Part shown: positions 1-8,921 of the stretch, piece by piece
Numbering within the stretch: the first letter of the stretch is position 1
Layout: every line of letters begins with the position of its first letter
Assembly (NCBI RefSeq): GCF_040822065.1
Contig: NZ_CP162005.1
Coordinates: forward strand, 5,270,001-5,334,000
Direction: 5' to 3'
Length of the DNA: 64,000 bases
Origin: Pedobacter sp. WC2423
GTDB lineage: Bacteria > Bacteroidota > Bacteroidia > Sphingobacteriales > Sphingobacteriaceae
Translations under genes and position numbers: made by a program
Notes under the pieces: model-generated
What the model saw: only the letters and a program-made list of their open reading frames with translations
What the model was told of the DNA's origin: nothing
The model's database searches: none

Positions 1-359
1 GTAATTTCCAATGCGGAAATTTGTCCGTTGCTCTTGTATATTTCCCTGACCAGTTCTCCAACTGATCCTTTGGTACCGCTTCTCAGCGTAATTATTGTAG
101 GCGCAATTTTTTCAAAATTAAGTGTATAGGTCAATTGCTTAGTACCTTCATCGTATGTCCCTTTTAGAATACCAGTGCCTTCGGAATTGGTATTCGTCCC
201 TTTTTTATTAATTCTGGCTATGATTATATAACTTTTTACTGGCGGATTAATTTTAGTCTCCCCAGTTGATAATTCTTTCTTGCAGGAAACCGTGAATGCA
301 ACCGCCAAAATTAAAATCACCCCTAAAACATTGTATAATCTTGATTTTCTAACCTTCAT
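1..359 (-). CDS. Putative CHRD-like lipoprotein, 3' end missing
   Basis: This open frame starts at an ATG ending at 359 and runs off the left edge, so only the first 119 residues are visible. A hydrophobic segment at residues 8-25 ends in a lipobox-like sequence with Cys26 (TVSC), which predicts a lipid-anchored exported protein. Residues 60-110 read as GTYDEGTKQLTYTL, then a Pro-Thr turn, then GTKGSVGELV. That order resembles the CHRD (chordin-type) domain, whose function in bacteria is poorly known. The gene is followed on the left by unseen sequence, so length and C-terminus are unknown. The lipoprotein call is firm; the CHRD call is tentative. Confidence 0.6.
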   Translation of the reverse strand, partial: MKVRKSRLYNVLGVILILAVAFTVSCKKELSTGETKINPPVKSYIIIARINKKGTNTNSEGTGILKGTYDEGTKQLTYTLNFEKIAPTIITLRSGTKGSVGELVREIYKSNGQISALEI

Positions 360-408
360 TGCATTTAATACAGGAGGCTAAATTACTAATTATAGCTTAA
401 ATGAATTG

Positions 409-1437
409 TTAATTAAATCTAAATGTTCTCCTGCTCAGGAATCCATATTCCAAAGAACGTTTACTATGAAAATTCTTATAATAACCCAGTAGTGTAAATA
501 AGACATATTTTCTGGTATTTAGTTTAATCCAGATATTGTCTTCAGACAGCTCATGTGCGGTTTTTTCGGCGTTAACCTTGTAAATTTCTGCTTCAGCAGC
601 TGAAAGTGCTTTGGTATAAGGTTTATAAATATGCTTTGCCACCTTACGGTCCAGATAATAAGCGGATGAAGATAAACTATAGGCGTTGCCCTTAATATAC
701 TGGAAATCGTGAAAATGATAAAAGACAAGATCAAAAGAAGCCTGTGTGTCCAGTTCTTTCCCCTTAATCTGTTTCTCTTTAGTCGTAAATTCATATTGCT
801 GCACATTCCATGGAGCAACTCCGCCTCCGGTATTTTTTAATACATGGATGGTATCAAAACGGGTAGTCCAGTCATCAAGGTATTTCTGATCACCGAATTT
901 GTTGTCTTCAAAACGATTAAAACACCAATCTATACAAGCATCTACCCACCAGTTCAATACTTCCATACCTGCCTGTGTATTTTTAAAAGTCATGAATTGT
1001 ACACAATAGATGCCGCTTGTTGAGGATTGATCATAACGTGGTGTATATCTGTGTTCGGTAATCAGCACAGATTTTTCACCCATTTCATTGATTAAACAAG
1101 CAGGATTACTGAAAAATAACAGATCTGCATCAATATAAGTACAATGATCCAATGCATATTTTTCAATACAATACTTAATGGTCGAGGATGCGCAGGTCCA
1201 GCAATATTCCCCTGCGGTACGGTCCGCTTTTATAGCTAACAGCCGATCATTTTCAAAGGTAAATAAGCTGATAATACTTGCATTCTTGAGTGCCATTTTT
1301 GTAAGCACATCAAAACAATAGTCATCAAAAGCGAAAATATACAAATGGAAATCCTCCGTTTGCTGTTCCAGTGAATTGTACATTGCAATTCCGCGGGAAA
1401 GATAAGTTGTATTAAATAAAGTGCAGAACTTAAGCAT
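409..1437 (-). CDS. Putative nucleotide-sugar glycosyltransferase
   Basis: The 342-residue protein starts with a GT-A-like strand (KFCTLFNTTYLSRG) and has a D-A-D motif at residues 103-105 within YIDADLLFF, the usual metal and nucleotide-sugar binding signature of GT-A enzymes such as family GT8. No signal peptide or membrane segment is visible, so it should be cytoplasmic. It probably adds a sugar to a surface glycan. Its start overlaps the end of the upstream methyltransferase gene by 8 bases, so the two are very likely co-translated and may modify the same glycan. The acceptor and donor cannot be read from the sequence. Confidence 0.72.
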   Translation of the reverse strand: MLKFCTLFNTTYLSRGIAMYNSLEQQTEDFHLYIFAFDDYCFDVLTKMALKNASIISLFTFENDRLLAIKADRTAGEYCWTCASSTIKYCIEKYALDHCTYIDADLLFFSNPACLINEMGEKSVLITEHRYTPRYDQSSTSGIYCVQFMTFKNTQAGMEVLNWWVDACIDWCFNRFEDNKFGDQKYLDDWTTRFDTIHVLKNTGGGVAPWNVQQYEFTTKEKQIKGKELDTQASFDLVFYHFHDFQYIKGNAYSLSSSAYYLDRKVAKHIYKPYTKALSAAEAEIYKVNAEKTAHELSEDNIWIKLNTRKYVLFTLLGYYKNFHSKRSLEYGFLSRRTFRFN

Positions 1438-2230
1438 ACTGTGATTTATTTACGAAGTAAAATCCTTTGTTATAGCCTAGTGGTTGATGATCAATAGTAA
1501 TTACTGCTTCTCCCTCTACATAAGAAGGGAATTCACAGACAGTCTCATAATCAGCCTTGAAATGGTGCAAAAACCGCTCTTCCTGAAAAAACCAGGAAGG
1601 ATAAGCCGCTTTGTAAATTTCCGGGGGTACGATTTGCAGGGTTAACCGGTCATGCCTGCCATGATGAAAAGAAGTGCGGTCAAAAATCACAAAATCAAAA
1701 TCATAAGCGACCAGTTCTTTAAGAAAAAGATGTGGTTCAGGCAGATATTGAACAGAACTTGACAGTAAAATCAAGTCTGCCTGCTGTACGCGCAGACAGG
1801 CATCAATAGAGGGATAGAATTTTAAACGCTCATCTTCAAAATGTGCTCTGCCAGCAGTTACATAATGTTCCTGCTCCACTACATTCCAGCTCGCGCAGAT
1901 GTCTGTTCCGATCAGGTTTTTAGTTTGAAAGTAGGTACTGCCTAATGATCCTCCAAAATCAATAATATGAAGAGGTCTTTGCAGTATGGCGGCACTTCGC
2001 ATGATGCAGGTCAACAAAGGGAAAGGATGCTCCACTTTATCAAAGACAACTGAATCGCGTTCGTAAACAGCTGTACCATTTTTAACTTGTAATAAGGCAT
2101 CCTTGGTTTTTTCCAGTATGCTTACTTCGCTGTAGCCACCGACAGAATCGGTCAAATCTTTCCAGTTGGAGTAATTTCCGAACCAGCCGTAAGATGATTT
2201 TTTAGAATTAGAGGAGAATAATTTGAACAT
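1430..2230 (-). CDS. Methyltransferase, TIGR04325-like family
   Basis: This 266-residue protein has the N-terminal pattern YGWFGNYSNWKDL followed by GGY, then a SAM-binding loop IIDFGGSLGSTYF near residues 90-102. Together these are typical of the TIGR04325 putative methyltransferases found in polysaccharide clusters. The substrate is unknown; a sugar of a surface glycan is the usual guess. It is the first gene of a two-gene unit with the glycosyltransferase, sharing 8 bases with it. Residues 130-180 (LILLSSSVQYLPEP, then FVIFDRTSFH) fit the later strands of a Rossmann methyltransferase. Confidence 0.75.
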   Translation of the reverse strand: MFKLFSSNSKKSSYGWFGNYSNWKDLTDSVGGYSEVSILEKTKDALLQVKNGTAVYERDSVVFDKVEHPFPLLTCIMRSAAILQRPLHIIDFGGSLGSTYFQTKNLIGTDICASWNVVEQEHYVTAGRAHFEDERLKFYPSIDACLRVQQADLILLSSSVQYLPEPHLFLKELVAYDFDFVIFDRTSFHHGRHDRLTLQIVPPEIYKAAYPSWFFQEERFLHHFKADYETVCEFPSYVEGEAVITIDHQPLGYNKGFYFVNKSQYA

Positions 2231-2330
2231 TATAAGTTTTGCATAAACGATTTTTCATAGGCATGACAACCGGTTATGTAAAAAGTCCTATAAGGAATTC
2301 AAAATTATTTTTTTTTATTTTAAGGAGGTG

Positions 2331-3548
2331 CTAATGATGGGGTTGTACCAAAGTAATTTCAAAGGTAGTTCCGCTTCCTATCCCCGAATGGATATTGAAA
2401 TTTCCATGTAAGCTATTCACCAGGTGTTTAACCAGTGAGAGCCCGAAGCCATAGCCTTTTTCTCCGACAGTACCATTTGTTGTCGCGGTTTTTCCTTCCA
2501 TAATACAGTTGATTGTATTTTCATCCATGCCCACACCCGAATCTTCAACTTTAATCTTTAATTTATACTGACCAGCATCTACTTCAAGATCAAGATTTAC
2601 CGTTACGGTGCCATCTTGCCGGGTAAACTTCATCGCGTTGGAAATAAGGTTTCCTGTAATCTGGAGCAGCTTATTTTTGATGAAAGGTATAAGTTCGTTT
2701 TTCTCGTTGATATGAATCTGAAAATTGATGTTTTTATTTTTCGACTGCGGCAAATACAGACGTTCCAGCTTATCTTTAAATACCAGCAGGTTAAACTCGT
2801 CATTCTTTAAAGCGGACGTTTTTCCTTCAGTCAGAATCTCATCGGCAAGTTCAAGGACAGATCTGCCACTTTTATGGATCATGCTGATAAACTCTAACAC
2901 CTCGTTCAGCTTATTTTTGTTGCCCTGTTCGGCAATAATTGCTGCCAGACCGACAATACCGGCAATAGGCCCCCTGATATCGTGTGCTACTTTTTTCTGG
3001 GTCTCTTTGACCTCATTTAATTTAGATTTAAGACTATCGATAGTTTTTAAGGCTTTTAATCTGTTGACCACTTCATCGGCTACAATTTTTAAAAGCTCAA
3101 TCTTTTCAGGGCTTTGTGCGTGCAGTCTTTGATCCATTACACAGAGTGAGCCAATATGAGATCCATCAGAAGTCGTTAAAGGAACACCAAAATAATAACG
3201 CAGATTAGGTGGCCCGCTCACCGCAGGAAATTCCTTAAAACGATCGTCAGCCGACATATCAGGAACTTCAAAATATTCCTCTTTGGAGGATATAGATATG
3301 GTATATTGACAGACAGTCTCATCTCTTGGATTTTGAACGATGTCATCAAGCCCATAACTGGAATAGGTCCACTGTGTAAAAGTATCAATTAAATTGACCA
3401 GGGATATTTCTGTTCCGGCAATCTTTGCTGCTAAGTGCGCCAGGTCTTTGAAATTGTTCTCCATATTAGAGTAATCAATGTCAAATTCTGCCAGACTTAT
3501 TATACGTTCCTGTTCATTTTCAGGTATAGGATTCTGAAAAACCTTCAT
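2331..3548 (-). CDS. GAF-domain sensor histidine kinase
   Basis: The 405-residue protein has a GAF domain at about residues 25-165 (YYFGVPLTTSDGSHIGSLCVMD is its typical core) and a HisKA region with phospho-acceptor His189 in VAHDIRGP. A HATPase_c domain follows, with an N box (LISNAMKF, near 295), G1 (DSGVGMD, near 338) and G2 (GYGFGLSLV, near 366). There are no membrane segments, so it should be a soluble cytoplasmic kinase sensing a small molecule through GAF. No response regulator lies next to it, which makes it an orphan kinase here. It ends 11 bases before the prephenate dehydrogenase stop codon side and may share its transcript. Confidence 0.88.
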   Translation of the reverse strand: MKVFQNPIPENEQERIISLAEFDIDYSNMENNFKDLAHLAAKIAGTEISLVNLIDTFTQWTYSSYGLDDIVQNPRDETVCQYTISISSKEEYFEVPDMSADDRFKEFPAVSGPPNLRYYFGVPLTTSDGSHIGSLCVMDQRLHAQSPEKIELLKIVADEVVNRLKALKTIDSLKSKLNEVKETQKKVAHDIRGPIAGIVGLAAIIAEQGNKNKLNEVLEFISMIHKSGRSVLELADEILTEGKTSALKNDEFNLLVFKDKLERLYLPQSKNKNINFQIHINEKNELIPFIKNKLLQITGNLISNAMKFTRQDGTVTVNLDLEVDAGQYKLKIKVEDSGVGMDENTINCIMEGKTATTNGTVGEKGYGFGLSLVKHLVNSLHGNFNIHSGIGSGTTFEITLVQPHH

Positions 3549-3558
3549 ATAATATTGT

Positions 3559-4821
3559 TTATGAATTTCTGTTTAACCTGCCGATTAATTCTGCACTTTG
3601 TAATCTCCCTTGTTCCAATCTGTCATTAAAAAAGTTTTTAGTCTGATCGAAGTGTTGTTTATAGCCATTGATATCTCCATAACCAATAATTGAGGACCAT
3701 TCTCTTACTGAAGAATGAAATTCAAGATCATCGGCCCGGATTTGTTTGTCATAAATGGCAGCAACAATAGATTCTTCCAATAACTCTTCGTTTCTGAACA
3801 GATACTCTACAATTCCCAGGCGCAGGCGAAAGGGGGGAGTCTGACAAATCAAATTATCATATGGATTGATTTTCAGGTGGTACCAGGCATCGGCCATACT
3901 CAGTAAACTTAAATGTGAATTTGGTGTATGTGGTGCTCCGGTTCCTGACAGCGAAAATTCCTTCATGATCTGGTTATCCAGTAAAAGGAATTGTTTGTCA
4001 TCAGGAAACAGAAAATTCTTAACTTCTTTAATCCGTTGGCGGAATTCGCTCTCTTTCTCCATAATCATGAGCTTGAAAAGCTCTGATTCGGATTGTGCAT
4101 AACGTTTGATCTGGTGACGTGCATACGGGTTCATGATCGCCAAACCTGCATAGATGTGAGATTTGTAGCTGAAAATCCGCAACATCGTTAAAATCTTTAC
4201 ATTATCTATTCCACCCAGGTAGGATGGATTCTCCCATGGAAAAAATCCCGCTTCTTTCCAGGCTGTTCCCATACTTTCAAAACCCATGTGTGTAACTGCT
4301 TGTGTATCGGCTACAATTTTATCGTGTTCATGGTAATCTTTCATCTCTACGATATCAGAACCTAAAACCGCAAGCAGATCCATCATTCGGGTATAAGCAT
4401 CCGCATCACAACGGTGCGGAATCACAATTAAAGTTTGTCCTTTGGGATCAAAGCCAGGACCGTGTAACGAATGGCAGGTAATGATATTGACGTCCTTCGG
4501 TAAATATTTCTCAAAAGCGGCGATCTCCGGATGTTTTACAGAAGTCTGGCCGGCAACAATAGCACCATATTTGGTAGAAGCGCCATAAAGTGCAACTACT
4601 TCTGCTATTTTCTCGGCTTCCACCGCATAAAATATCACGTCGCATTTGCGGGATACTGCATTTCCGTCGATTAATATTTCTATGCCTAAAGGAGATAATT
4701 CCTCCTCCAGCTTTTCTCTGAAAACCGGGAGGTCTGCACCGCAAACCTGATGCCCTGCTTTAGCAAAATGTTTTGCATAAAGTTTGCCCATGTCTCCCAG
4801 GCCAATAATTCCTATGTCCAT
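3559..4821 (-). CDS. Prephenate dehydrogenase, fungal Tyr1-like type
   Basis: It should oxidise and decarboxylate prephenate to 4-hydroxyphenylpyruvate for tyrosine synthesis, using NAD(P). The start is taken at the ATG ending at 4821 (420 residues) because the dinucleotide-binding loop GIIGLGDMG then sits at residues 4-12; an ATG seven codons upstream is possible. Blocks such as GQTSVKHPEIAAFEKYLPKD, EHDKIVADTQAVTH, HIYAGLAIMNP, PNSHLSLL and DDLEF..VREWSS match what I recall of yeast Tyr1, and the length is also closer to Tyr1 (about 450) than to the usual bacterial TyrA (about 280-300). No ACT or chorismate mutase domain is visible. It stands apart from other aromatic genes. Confidence 0.85.
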   Translation of the reverse strand: MDIGIIGLGDMGKLYAKHFAKAGHQVCGADLPVFREKLEEELSPLGIEILIDGNAVSRKCDVIFYAVEAEKIAEVVALYGASTKYGAIVAGQTSVKHPEIAAFEKYLPKDVNIITCHSLHGPGFDPKGQTLIVIPHRCDADAYTRMMDLLAVLGSDIVEMKDYHEHDKIVADTQAVTHMGFESMGTAWKEAGFFPWENPSYLGGIDNVKILTMLRIFSYKSHIYAGLAIMNPYARHQIKRYAQSESELFKLMIMEKESEFRQRIKEVKNFLFPDDKQFLLLDNQIMKEFSLSGTGAPHTPNSHLSLLSMADAWYHLKINPYDNLICQTPPFRLRLGIVEYLFRNEELLEESIVAAIYDKQIRADDLEFHSSVREWSSIIGYGDINGYKQHFDQTKNFFNDRLEQGRLQSAELIGRLNRNS

Positions 4822-4871
4822 TTCTATATTATAATATGGCAAATAAGCGAAATTCTATTGGAAATAGCGTG

Positions 4872-4909
4872 ATTATTACCATTTTTATCCTAACGATCAC
4901 GGTAATAAT
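4872..4909. promoter_or_regulatory. Inverted repeat in a divergent intergenic region
   Basis: ATTATTACC at 4872-4880 and GGTAATAAT at 4901-4909 form a perfect 9-bp inverted repeat with a 20-base spacer. It lies between the divergent starts of the prephenate dehydrogenase and the NTF2-like gene, so it could be an operator or a hairpin in either leader. No matching regulator was identified. Confidence 0.35.
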
Positions 4910-4941
4910 TATTTGTAAAGTAGTTTATTTAGGTAATCATT

Positions 4942-4949
4942 TATATTTG
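4942..4949 (+). promoter_or_regulatory. Candidate -7 promoter element
   Basis: TATATTTG matches the Bacteroidota sigma-ABfr -7 consensus TAnnTTTG exactly. It would start transcription about 115 bases upstream of the NTF2-like gene. No clear TTG is seen 19 bases upstream, so the call rests on one element. Confidence 0.4.
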
Positions 4950-5072
4950 TACTTTATTTAAAAAATAATCGTGCGTGTATTTCTTTATAGTATCCTTTGA
5001 CAGGATTATTCGTAAAGGGAACCATGCACCGCATCTGCTGCCGGGGGTGACAACATTGATTAGAATATATTC

Positions 5073-5450
5073 ATGACAGATCAAAAACAAAACGAAATTA
5101 ACAGCATCAAAGCTTCCCGTGAAAATTCAAATGCGGCTATTCTTATAGGAGATGCAGCAGGTGTTGCCCAGTATTGGATGGATGATATTATTGTTATTTC
5201 TGGTGAAGGTGGTCAGTATGCAGGAAAAAAACTGCTGTTGAAAGTTTTTACAGAAATGTTCCAGGAAGACCGGCCTGTTTTTGAACGGATACCTTCGTTG
5301 ATTACAATCGGGGATAGTGGTGTGCTGGCATGGGAAACAGGAGAGTGGAATTATAAAACAGAAAAGTTCAGAGGTAATTACTCGGCCATGTGGCGGAAAA
5401 TTAAAGGAAAGTGGCTCACGCAGTCCGAACTTTTTGTTTCGCTGGATTAG
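5073..5450 (+). CDS. NTF2-like / DUF4440 (SnoaL-like) family protein
   Basis: The 125-residue protein has the layout of the small cone-shaped NTF2-like fold: an N-terminal helix, then YWMDDIIVISGEGGQYAGKK, then a late beta sheet (VLAWETGEWNY, YSAMWRKIKGKWLTQSELFV). Members act as small-molecule isomerases, cyclases or ligand-binding proteins, and the specific role cannot be told from the sequence. No signal peptide is present, so it should be cytoplasmic. It is a single-gene unit between two divergent or convergent neighbours. Confidence 0.78.
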   Translation: MTDQKQNEINSIKASRENSNAAILIGDAAGVAQYWMDDIIVISGEGGQYAGKKLLLKVFTEMFQEDRPVFERIPSLITIGDSGVLAWETGEWNYKTEKFRGNYSAMWRKIKGKWLTQSELFVSLD

Positions 5451-5542
5451 AGGAAGTAATGTGATTTTTTTTAATTAGTAGTTTATAATACGCTTTTACT
5501 AATTCCATCAATTCATGGTTTTACTGTTATTACGATTGGGAA

Positions 5543-6334
5543 TTATCTGGATATGGAAACGTTTACTATATTAAATATTTGTTGAACGTCTTTAAGCTCT
5601 ATCTTGAAATCTGCGTAGATTGCCTTATCAGGATTTAGAGAGTGGCATGTTATTATACCTTTCTCCACATCATGATCAATAATTCTTTTAATTACTATTC
5701 CATCATTTTTAGTTACAATTACATAATCCTTATAGCGGTGTGTATGGAATTTTGATCGCCAATAGTCCTGTACGATTTCACGGCCGGTGGCAATACTTCC
5801 ATCAGGAATGCTTTCTTTTGTATTATCATCCATGCTGTCACCAACTATTTCAAAAGCTCTGTAATTTCCCTTATGCTGTTTCTGAACAATGATTGAATGT
5901 TTGGGTAGCTCTTCAATATAAATGGGGTCGGCGAAACCAGAAAGATACCCAGCATAAGCATATTCACTTACTAATGGCATGATCATTAAATACTGTCCAT
6001 CAGATAAGTTTATAAATGGTGTTTCTCCTTGCTCGATAGGATAAGGCAAATTGTCAATAATTTTAGCGTTTACCAGATGATTATCTGATGATTCATTAAG
6101 CTTATTATGCTGTAAATTATTAAGAATCTGGGTATTGTATATACCGAATACTTCGGCTTCAGTTGTGTTAAAGGTTAATATTATTTTATTTACAGTTTCC
6201 CTGGACATATTCTCGCTATCGAAATAATCATAGATAGCAGATCTGGAAATACCTAGTAATGTTGCAGCCTTAGTTTTGGCTATTTTATGAGAAACTAAAA
6301 ATTCCCTGAATTTTTCTCCCTGATAATCAGACAT
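5543..6334 (-). CDS. LexA/CI-like repressor with S24 peptidase domain
   Basis: Residues 8-65 form a Cro/C1-type helix-turn-helix (AKTKAATLLGISRSAIYDYF). Residues 120-255 form a LexA-type S24 domain with nucleophile Ser167 in GDSMDD, general base Lys216 in IVIKRI, and a plausible Ala128-Gly129 self-cleavage bond. All catalytic elements are present, so a RecA-stimulated autocleaving repressor is likely. This architecture is common in phage repressors and in chromosomal regulators of Bacteroidota. Two related AT-rich sites lie directly upstream, which suggests autoregulation, and the divergent gene encodes a tailspike-like protein. No other phage genes are near. Confidence 0.85.
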   Translation of the reverse strand: MSDYQGEKFREFLVSHKIAKTKAATLLGISRSAIYDYFDSENMSRETVNKIILTFNTTEAEVFGIYNTQILNNLQHNKLNESSDNHLVNAKIIDNLPYPIEQGETPFINLSDGQYLMIMPLVSEYAYAGYLSGFADPIYIEELPKHSIIVQKQHKGNYRAFEIVGDSMDDNTKESIPDGSIATGREIVQDYWRSKFHTHRYKDYVIVTKNDGIVIKRIIDHDVEKGIITCHSLNPDKAIYADFKIELKDVQQIFNIVNVSISR

Positions 6335-6359
6335 ATATTAAATTTTGTAAGGTTTGACG

Positions 6360-6383
6360 CTACATTTTTATTAAAATGTGTAG
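6360..6383. promoter_or_regulatory. Putative operator palindrome for the S24 repressor
   Basis: CTACATTTT at 6360-6368 is opposed by AAAATGTGTAG at 6373-6383, a nearly perfect palindrome. A second half-site CTACATTT follows at 6391-6398, and the motif TTTGTAAGG occurs on both sides (near 6344 and 6397). The spacing just upstream of the repressor start suggests cooperative operators controlling the repressor and possibly the divergent gene. Confidence 0.5.
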
Positions 6384-6567
6384 TTTATCACTACATTTGT
6401 AAGGCGAAAGGCTACTGTTGTGTTCAGTGTTGCGCTGCAAATGTAATGATTGATTTTACAGAATAGAAATATAATAGAGATAATTAGCGATAATATATTG
6501 TAAGGTTGTCCTGCTTAGAAATAAGCGGGGTTTCCTGCGTGCCAGGCTAAACAACTGGTTTAAAAAT

Positions 6568-7911
6568 ATGCAAGTAAATTCAATTACAGATTTGATCAAC
6601 ACTATCGACCCGGCCTTAAATAAGTTTAACAATGTTTTGGGCTATTATTCTCCCGGAGATAACGGAGGTGGTGATTTCTGCTGGGATAGTTCCTGTACAG
6701 AAGTTGTAAATAATGGAACTATACTGGGTTCTGTTTTTACGACATCAGGGAGATGGAAAAGAGTAATCAGTGATGAAACCAATGTAAAATGGTTTGGAGC
6801 CAGAGGTAACGGGAGCAATGATTCAGTACATTTTAAGAATGCAATTAGTACAGGGAAAAATATATATGTTCCAGAAGGCATTTATTGTGTATCCGGGCTG
6901 GTTTTAAACTGGAATCAGGTTATTTATGGGCAAAGTACTTTGTCTGAACTTCACGCTGTTGAGACTGATAAACCGCTGTTAACAATCACTCGTTTTGGTG
7001 GAGCAAGCCAACTCACTTTATATTCTTCCTATTATGTTTCAGATATAAATTTTTGTGCAATTAAGGTCTTAAATGAAGGATATAATGTAACCTGCGAAAA
7101 ATTGAGGATTGTTGGTGGCTTTACCAATGCAATTAATTGCTCTGACTCAAGTAATGTTAATATCAGTAATAATTTCATCAGTGGAATGGTGGGGCCGCAA
7201 ATATTTATTAGTTATGGAACGCATAATATCATTGAGAATAATAAAATGGAAAAATGCAGGGGCACTTCATTTATCAAATTAATAAACGCTGCTTCTGTTA
7301 CTATAAAACATAATTATATTGGTGGTGGAGATACCGATAGGCCAGGGGCTCAGGGAATTTATGCCGAAACTTTACTTCCGGCAGATCCAAATTATAAAGA
7401 AGGACAACCCTTTTATCATTATACCTACCTCGTTATCGATTCTAATGATATTGACAACATTGGCGGACAGGCTGTTGCAATAAAAAGTTATTTTTCAGTG
7501 AAAATTAAGGGAAATTGGTTTTCAGCGGGCAGAACTGATGGAGTGAGCTCTGTCTTATTAAATGATTGCAAACGCATTGATATATCTGGTAATGATATCT
7601 ATACAAGTGGGTACATGGGACTGCAAATTACAGATTGTGAAATTGGTTCAATTACAAATAACCAAATAGAAATGAGTAAAGATACAGGGGTGTTTTTGCT
7701 GCGCTCAAGCCTGTTTTCAATTACTGGTAATCAAATTGGTAATTTAACCGGACTGGAAGAGGGCTATGGAAGTATGATGAAAGTTGGGGTGTCAGAAAAT
7801 CAAGGGGACAACAATATAATTTCTAATAATATCTTCAGAGCGGTTGAAGTAACTGACTTATACCATGAAGGCCCTCATAATGTTGTAAATAATAATATTT
7901 TTATCAAATAA
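6568..7911 (+). CDS. Right-handed beta-helix, tailspike/pectate-lyase-like protein
   Basis: Residues 70-110 contain VKWFGARGNGSND, then an alpha-helical turn, then IYVPEGIYCVSG. This is the entry to the pectate-lyase-superfamily beta-helix of phage tailspikes and capsule depolymerases. The rest is a run of short coils rich in N and I/V (NVNISNNFISG, NIIENNKMEKC, ISGNDIYTSG, ITNNQIEMS, ISNNIFRA), the signature of parallel beta-helix repeats. No signal peptide is seen, as for a phage structural protein or an enzyme exported another way. The sequence is AT-rich and surrounded by non-phage genes. It could be a polysaccharide-binding or cleaving protein; catalytic residues are not assignable. Confidence 0.75.
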   Translation: MQVNSITDLINTIDPALNKFNNVLGYYSPGDNGGGDFCWDSSCTEVVNNGTILGSVFTTSGRWKRVISDETNVKWFGARGNGSNDSVHFKNAISTGKNIYVPEGIYCVSGLVLNWNQVIYGQSTLSELHAVETDKPLLTITRFGGASQLTLYSSYYVSDINFCAIKVLNEGYNVTCEKLRIVGGFTNAINCSDSSNVNISNNFISGMVGPQIFISYGTHNIIENNKMEKCRGTSFIKLINAASVTIKHNYIGGGDTDRPGAQGIYAETLLPADPNYKEGQPFYHYTYLVIDSNDIDNIGGQAVAIKSYFSVKIKGNWFSAGRTDGVSSVLLNDCKRIDISGNDIYTSGYMGLQITDCEIGSITNNQIEMSKDTGVFLLRSSLFSITGNQIGNLTGLEEGYGSMMKVGVSENQGDNNIISNNIFRAVEVTDLYHEGPHNVVNNNIFIK

Positions 7912-7956
7912 CTTTAAAAAAGATATGAATAGGATCTTATTAAATCATGATCCTAT

Positions 7957-8892
7957 TTATGTCCTTTGAAAGCGACGGTTGACCGATGTTTTCAGTTGTT
8001 TAAAAAGTCTTGATGCTATACCTTTAGGACGTACAGGACTATTAACCGATAAGTTTCTCATGAAATCTGCAAATATATGATAAGCCTCCTGATCAGCAAT
8101 AACTTCAGTTTCTACGGATAATGGAGTCAAAGATAGGGTTACATCATAACTATTACTGTGCCCGCAATGCGTTCCACTGGCATCATGGCCAATGTTTTTT
8201 ACCAAAGACCGGCCCGGATAAAGTGTTAATTTCTCTGAAAGAAAAGCAGAAGCATACCACCTGATATCCCAATGTTTAGTATGGCCAATTGCCTGTTGTT
8301 CCAATGCTTTGAAATAAGGGTAGGTATCCTCGAAATCGAATTCTTTCTGTAGTCCCTGTGTGCTGATTTTTTCTAATAATTCAGCCCCGTCATGTTCAAA
8401 TAAATCCCAAGCCCTTTTCCAGGTTGCCCATCCCCAGCAATCGGCACCTTTGATAAAGAAAACTTCTTTTAGTTTTTGCTGAACAGGATAGACATATCCA
8501 TGTATAGAAGCAACTTCATCTTGATTTTCATAAAAATCCAGTGCCTCATTCATAAACTTTAAAAACCAGGGCGAGGTAACCAGGTCATCCTCGAGTACTA
8601 TAGCTTTACCATGTATACTGATCACCTCAGTAACTCCCAGGATAATATTGTCATCAACTCCCAGATTAGTTTCACGTAAACAAATATGAACACTTTTAAA
8701 ACCGGTTATGGTGGTCAGAAAGCTTCTGAGCTCATTGACTGCTTGCAAAGCATCCACATTTTTTGCAGCATCTGCATAGATATACAATTCACTTTCTGCT
8801 GACAATAGATTTTCCTTTAAGGCTGCTATAACCTGCTGTGTATGTGATAAGCGGTTGTAGACAAAAAGGATGATGGGGGCTGTAGTGGTCAT
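7957..8892 (-). CDS. Glycosyltransferase, GT-A fold, EDD type
   Basis: The 311-residue protein opens with PIILFVYNRLSHTQQVIAAL and has NLGVDDNI at 76-83 and an E-D-D motif at 101-103 (VLEDDLVTSPWFLKFMNEAL). That arrangement is found in GNT-I-like and related GT2-type sugar transferases, where the acidic triad binds the metal-nucleotide. A WGWATWKRAW block near 155 is typical of the bacterial subgroup. It is expected to be cytoplasmic or peripheral and to act in cell-surface glycan assembly, like the pair at the left end of the window. The donor sugar is unknown. Confidence 0.78.
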   Translation of the reverse strand: MTTTAPIILFVYNRLSHTQQVIAALKENLLSAESELYIYADAAKNVDALQAVNELRSFLTTITGFKSVHICLRETNLGVDDNIILGVTEVISIHGKAIVLEDDLVTSPWFLKFMNEALDFYENQDEVASIHGYVYPVQQKLKEVFFIKGADCWGWATWKRAWDLFEHDGAELLEKISTQGLQKEFDFEDTYPYFKALEQQAIGHTKHWDIRWYASAFLSEKLTLYPGRSLVKNIGHDASGTHCGHSNSYDVTLSLTPLSVETEVIADQEAYHIFADFMRNLSVNSPVRPKGIASRLFKQLKTSVNRRFQRT

Positions 8893-8921
8893 TGTATTTT
8901 TTTACGAATGTAGAAAAATTA

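Noticed and set aside
519..818. Several open frames of 60-160 codons opposite or inside real genes, for example this one
   Set aside because: They are shadows of genes in other frames and show no family pattern, starts or spacing.
5543..7911. A prophage
   Set aside because: Only a repressor and a beta-helix protein are phage-like; there is no integrase, terminase, capsid or att pair.
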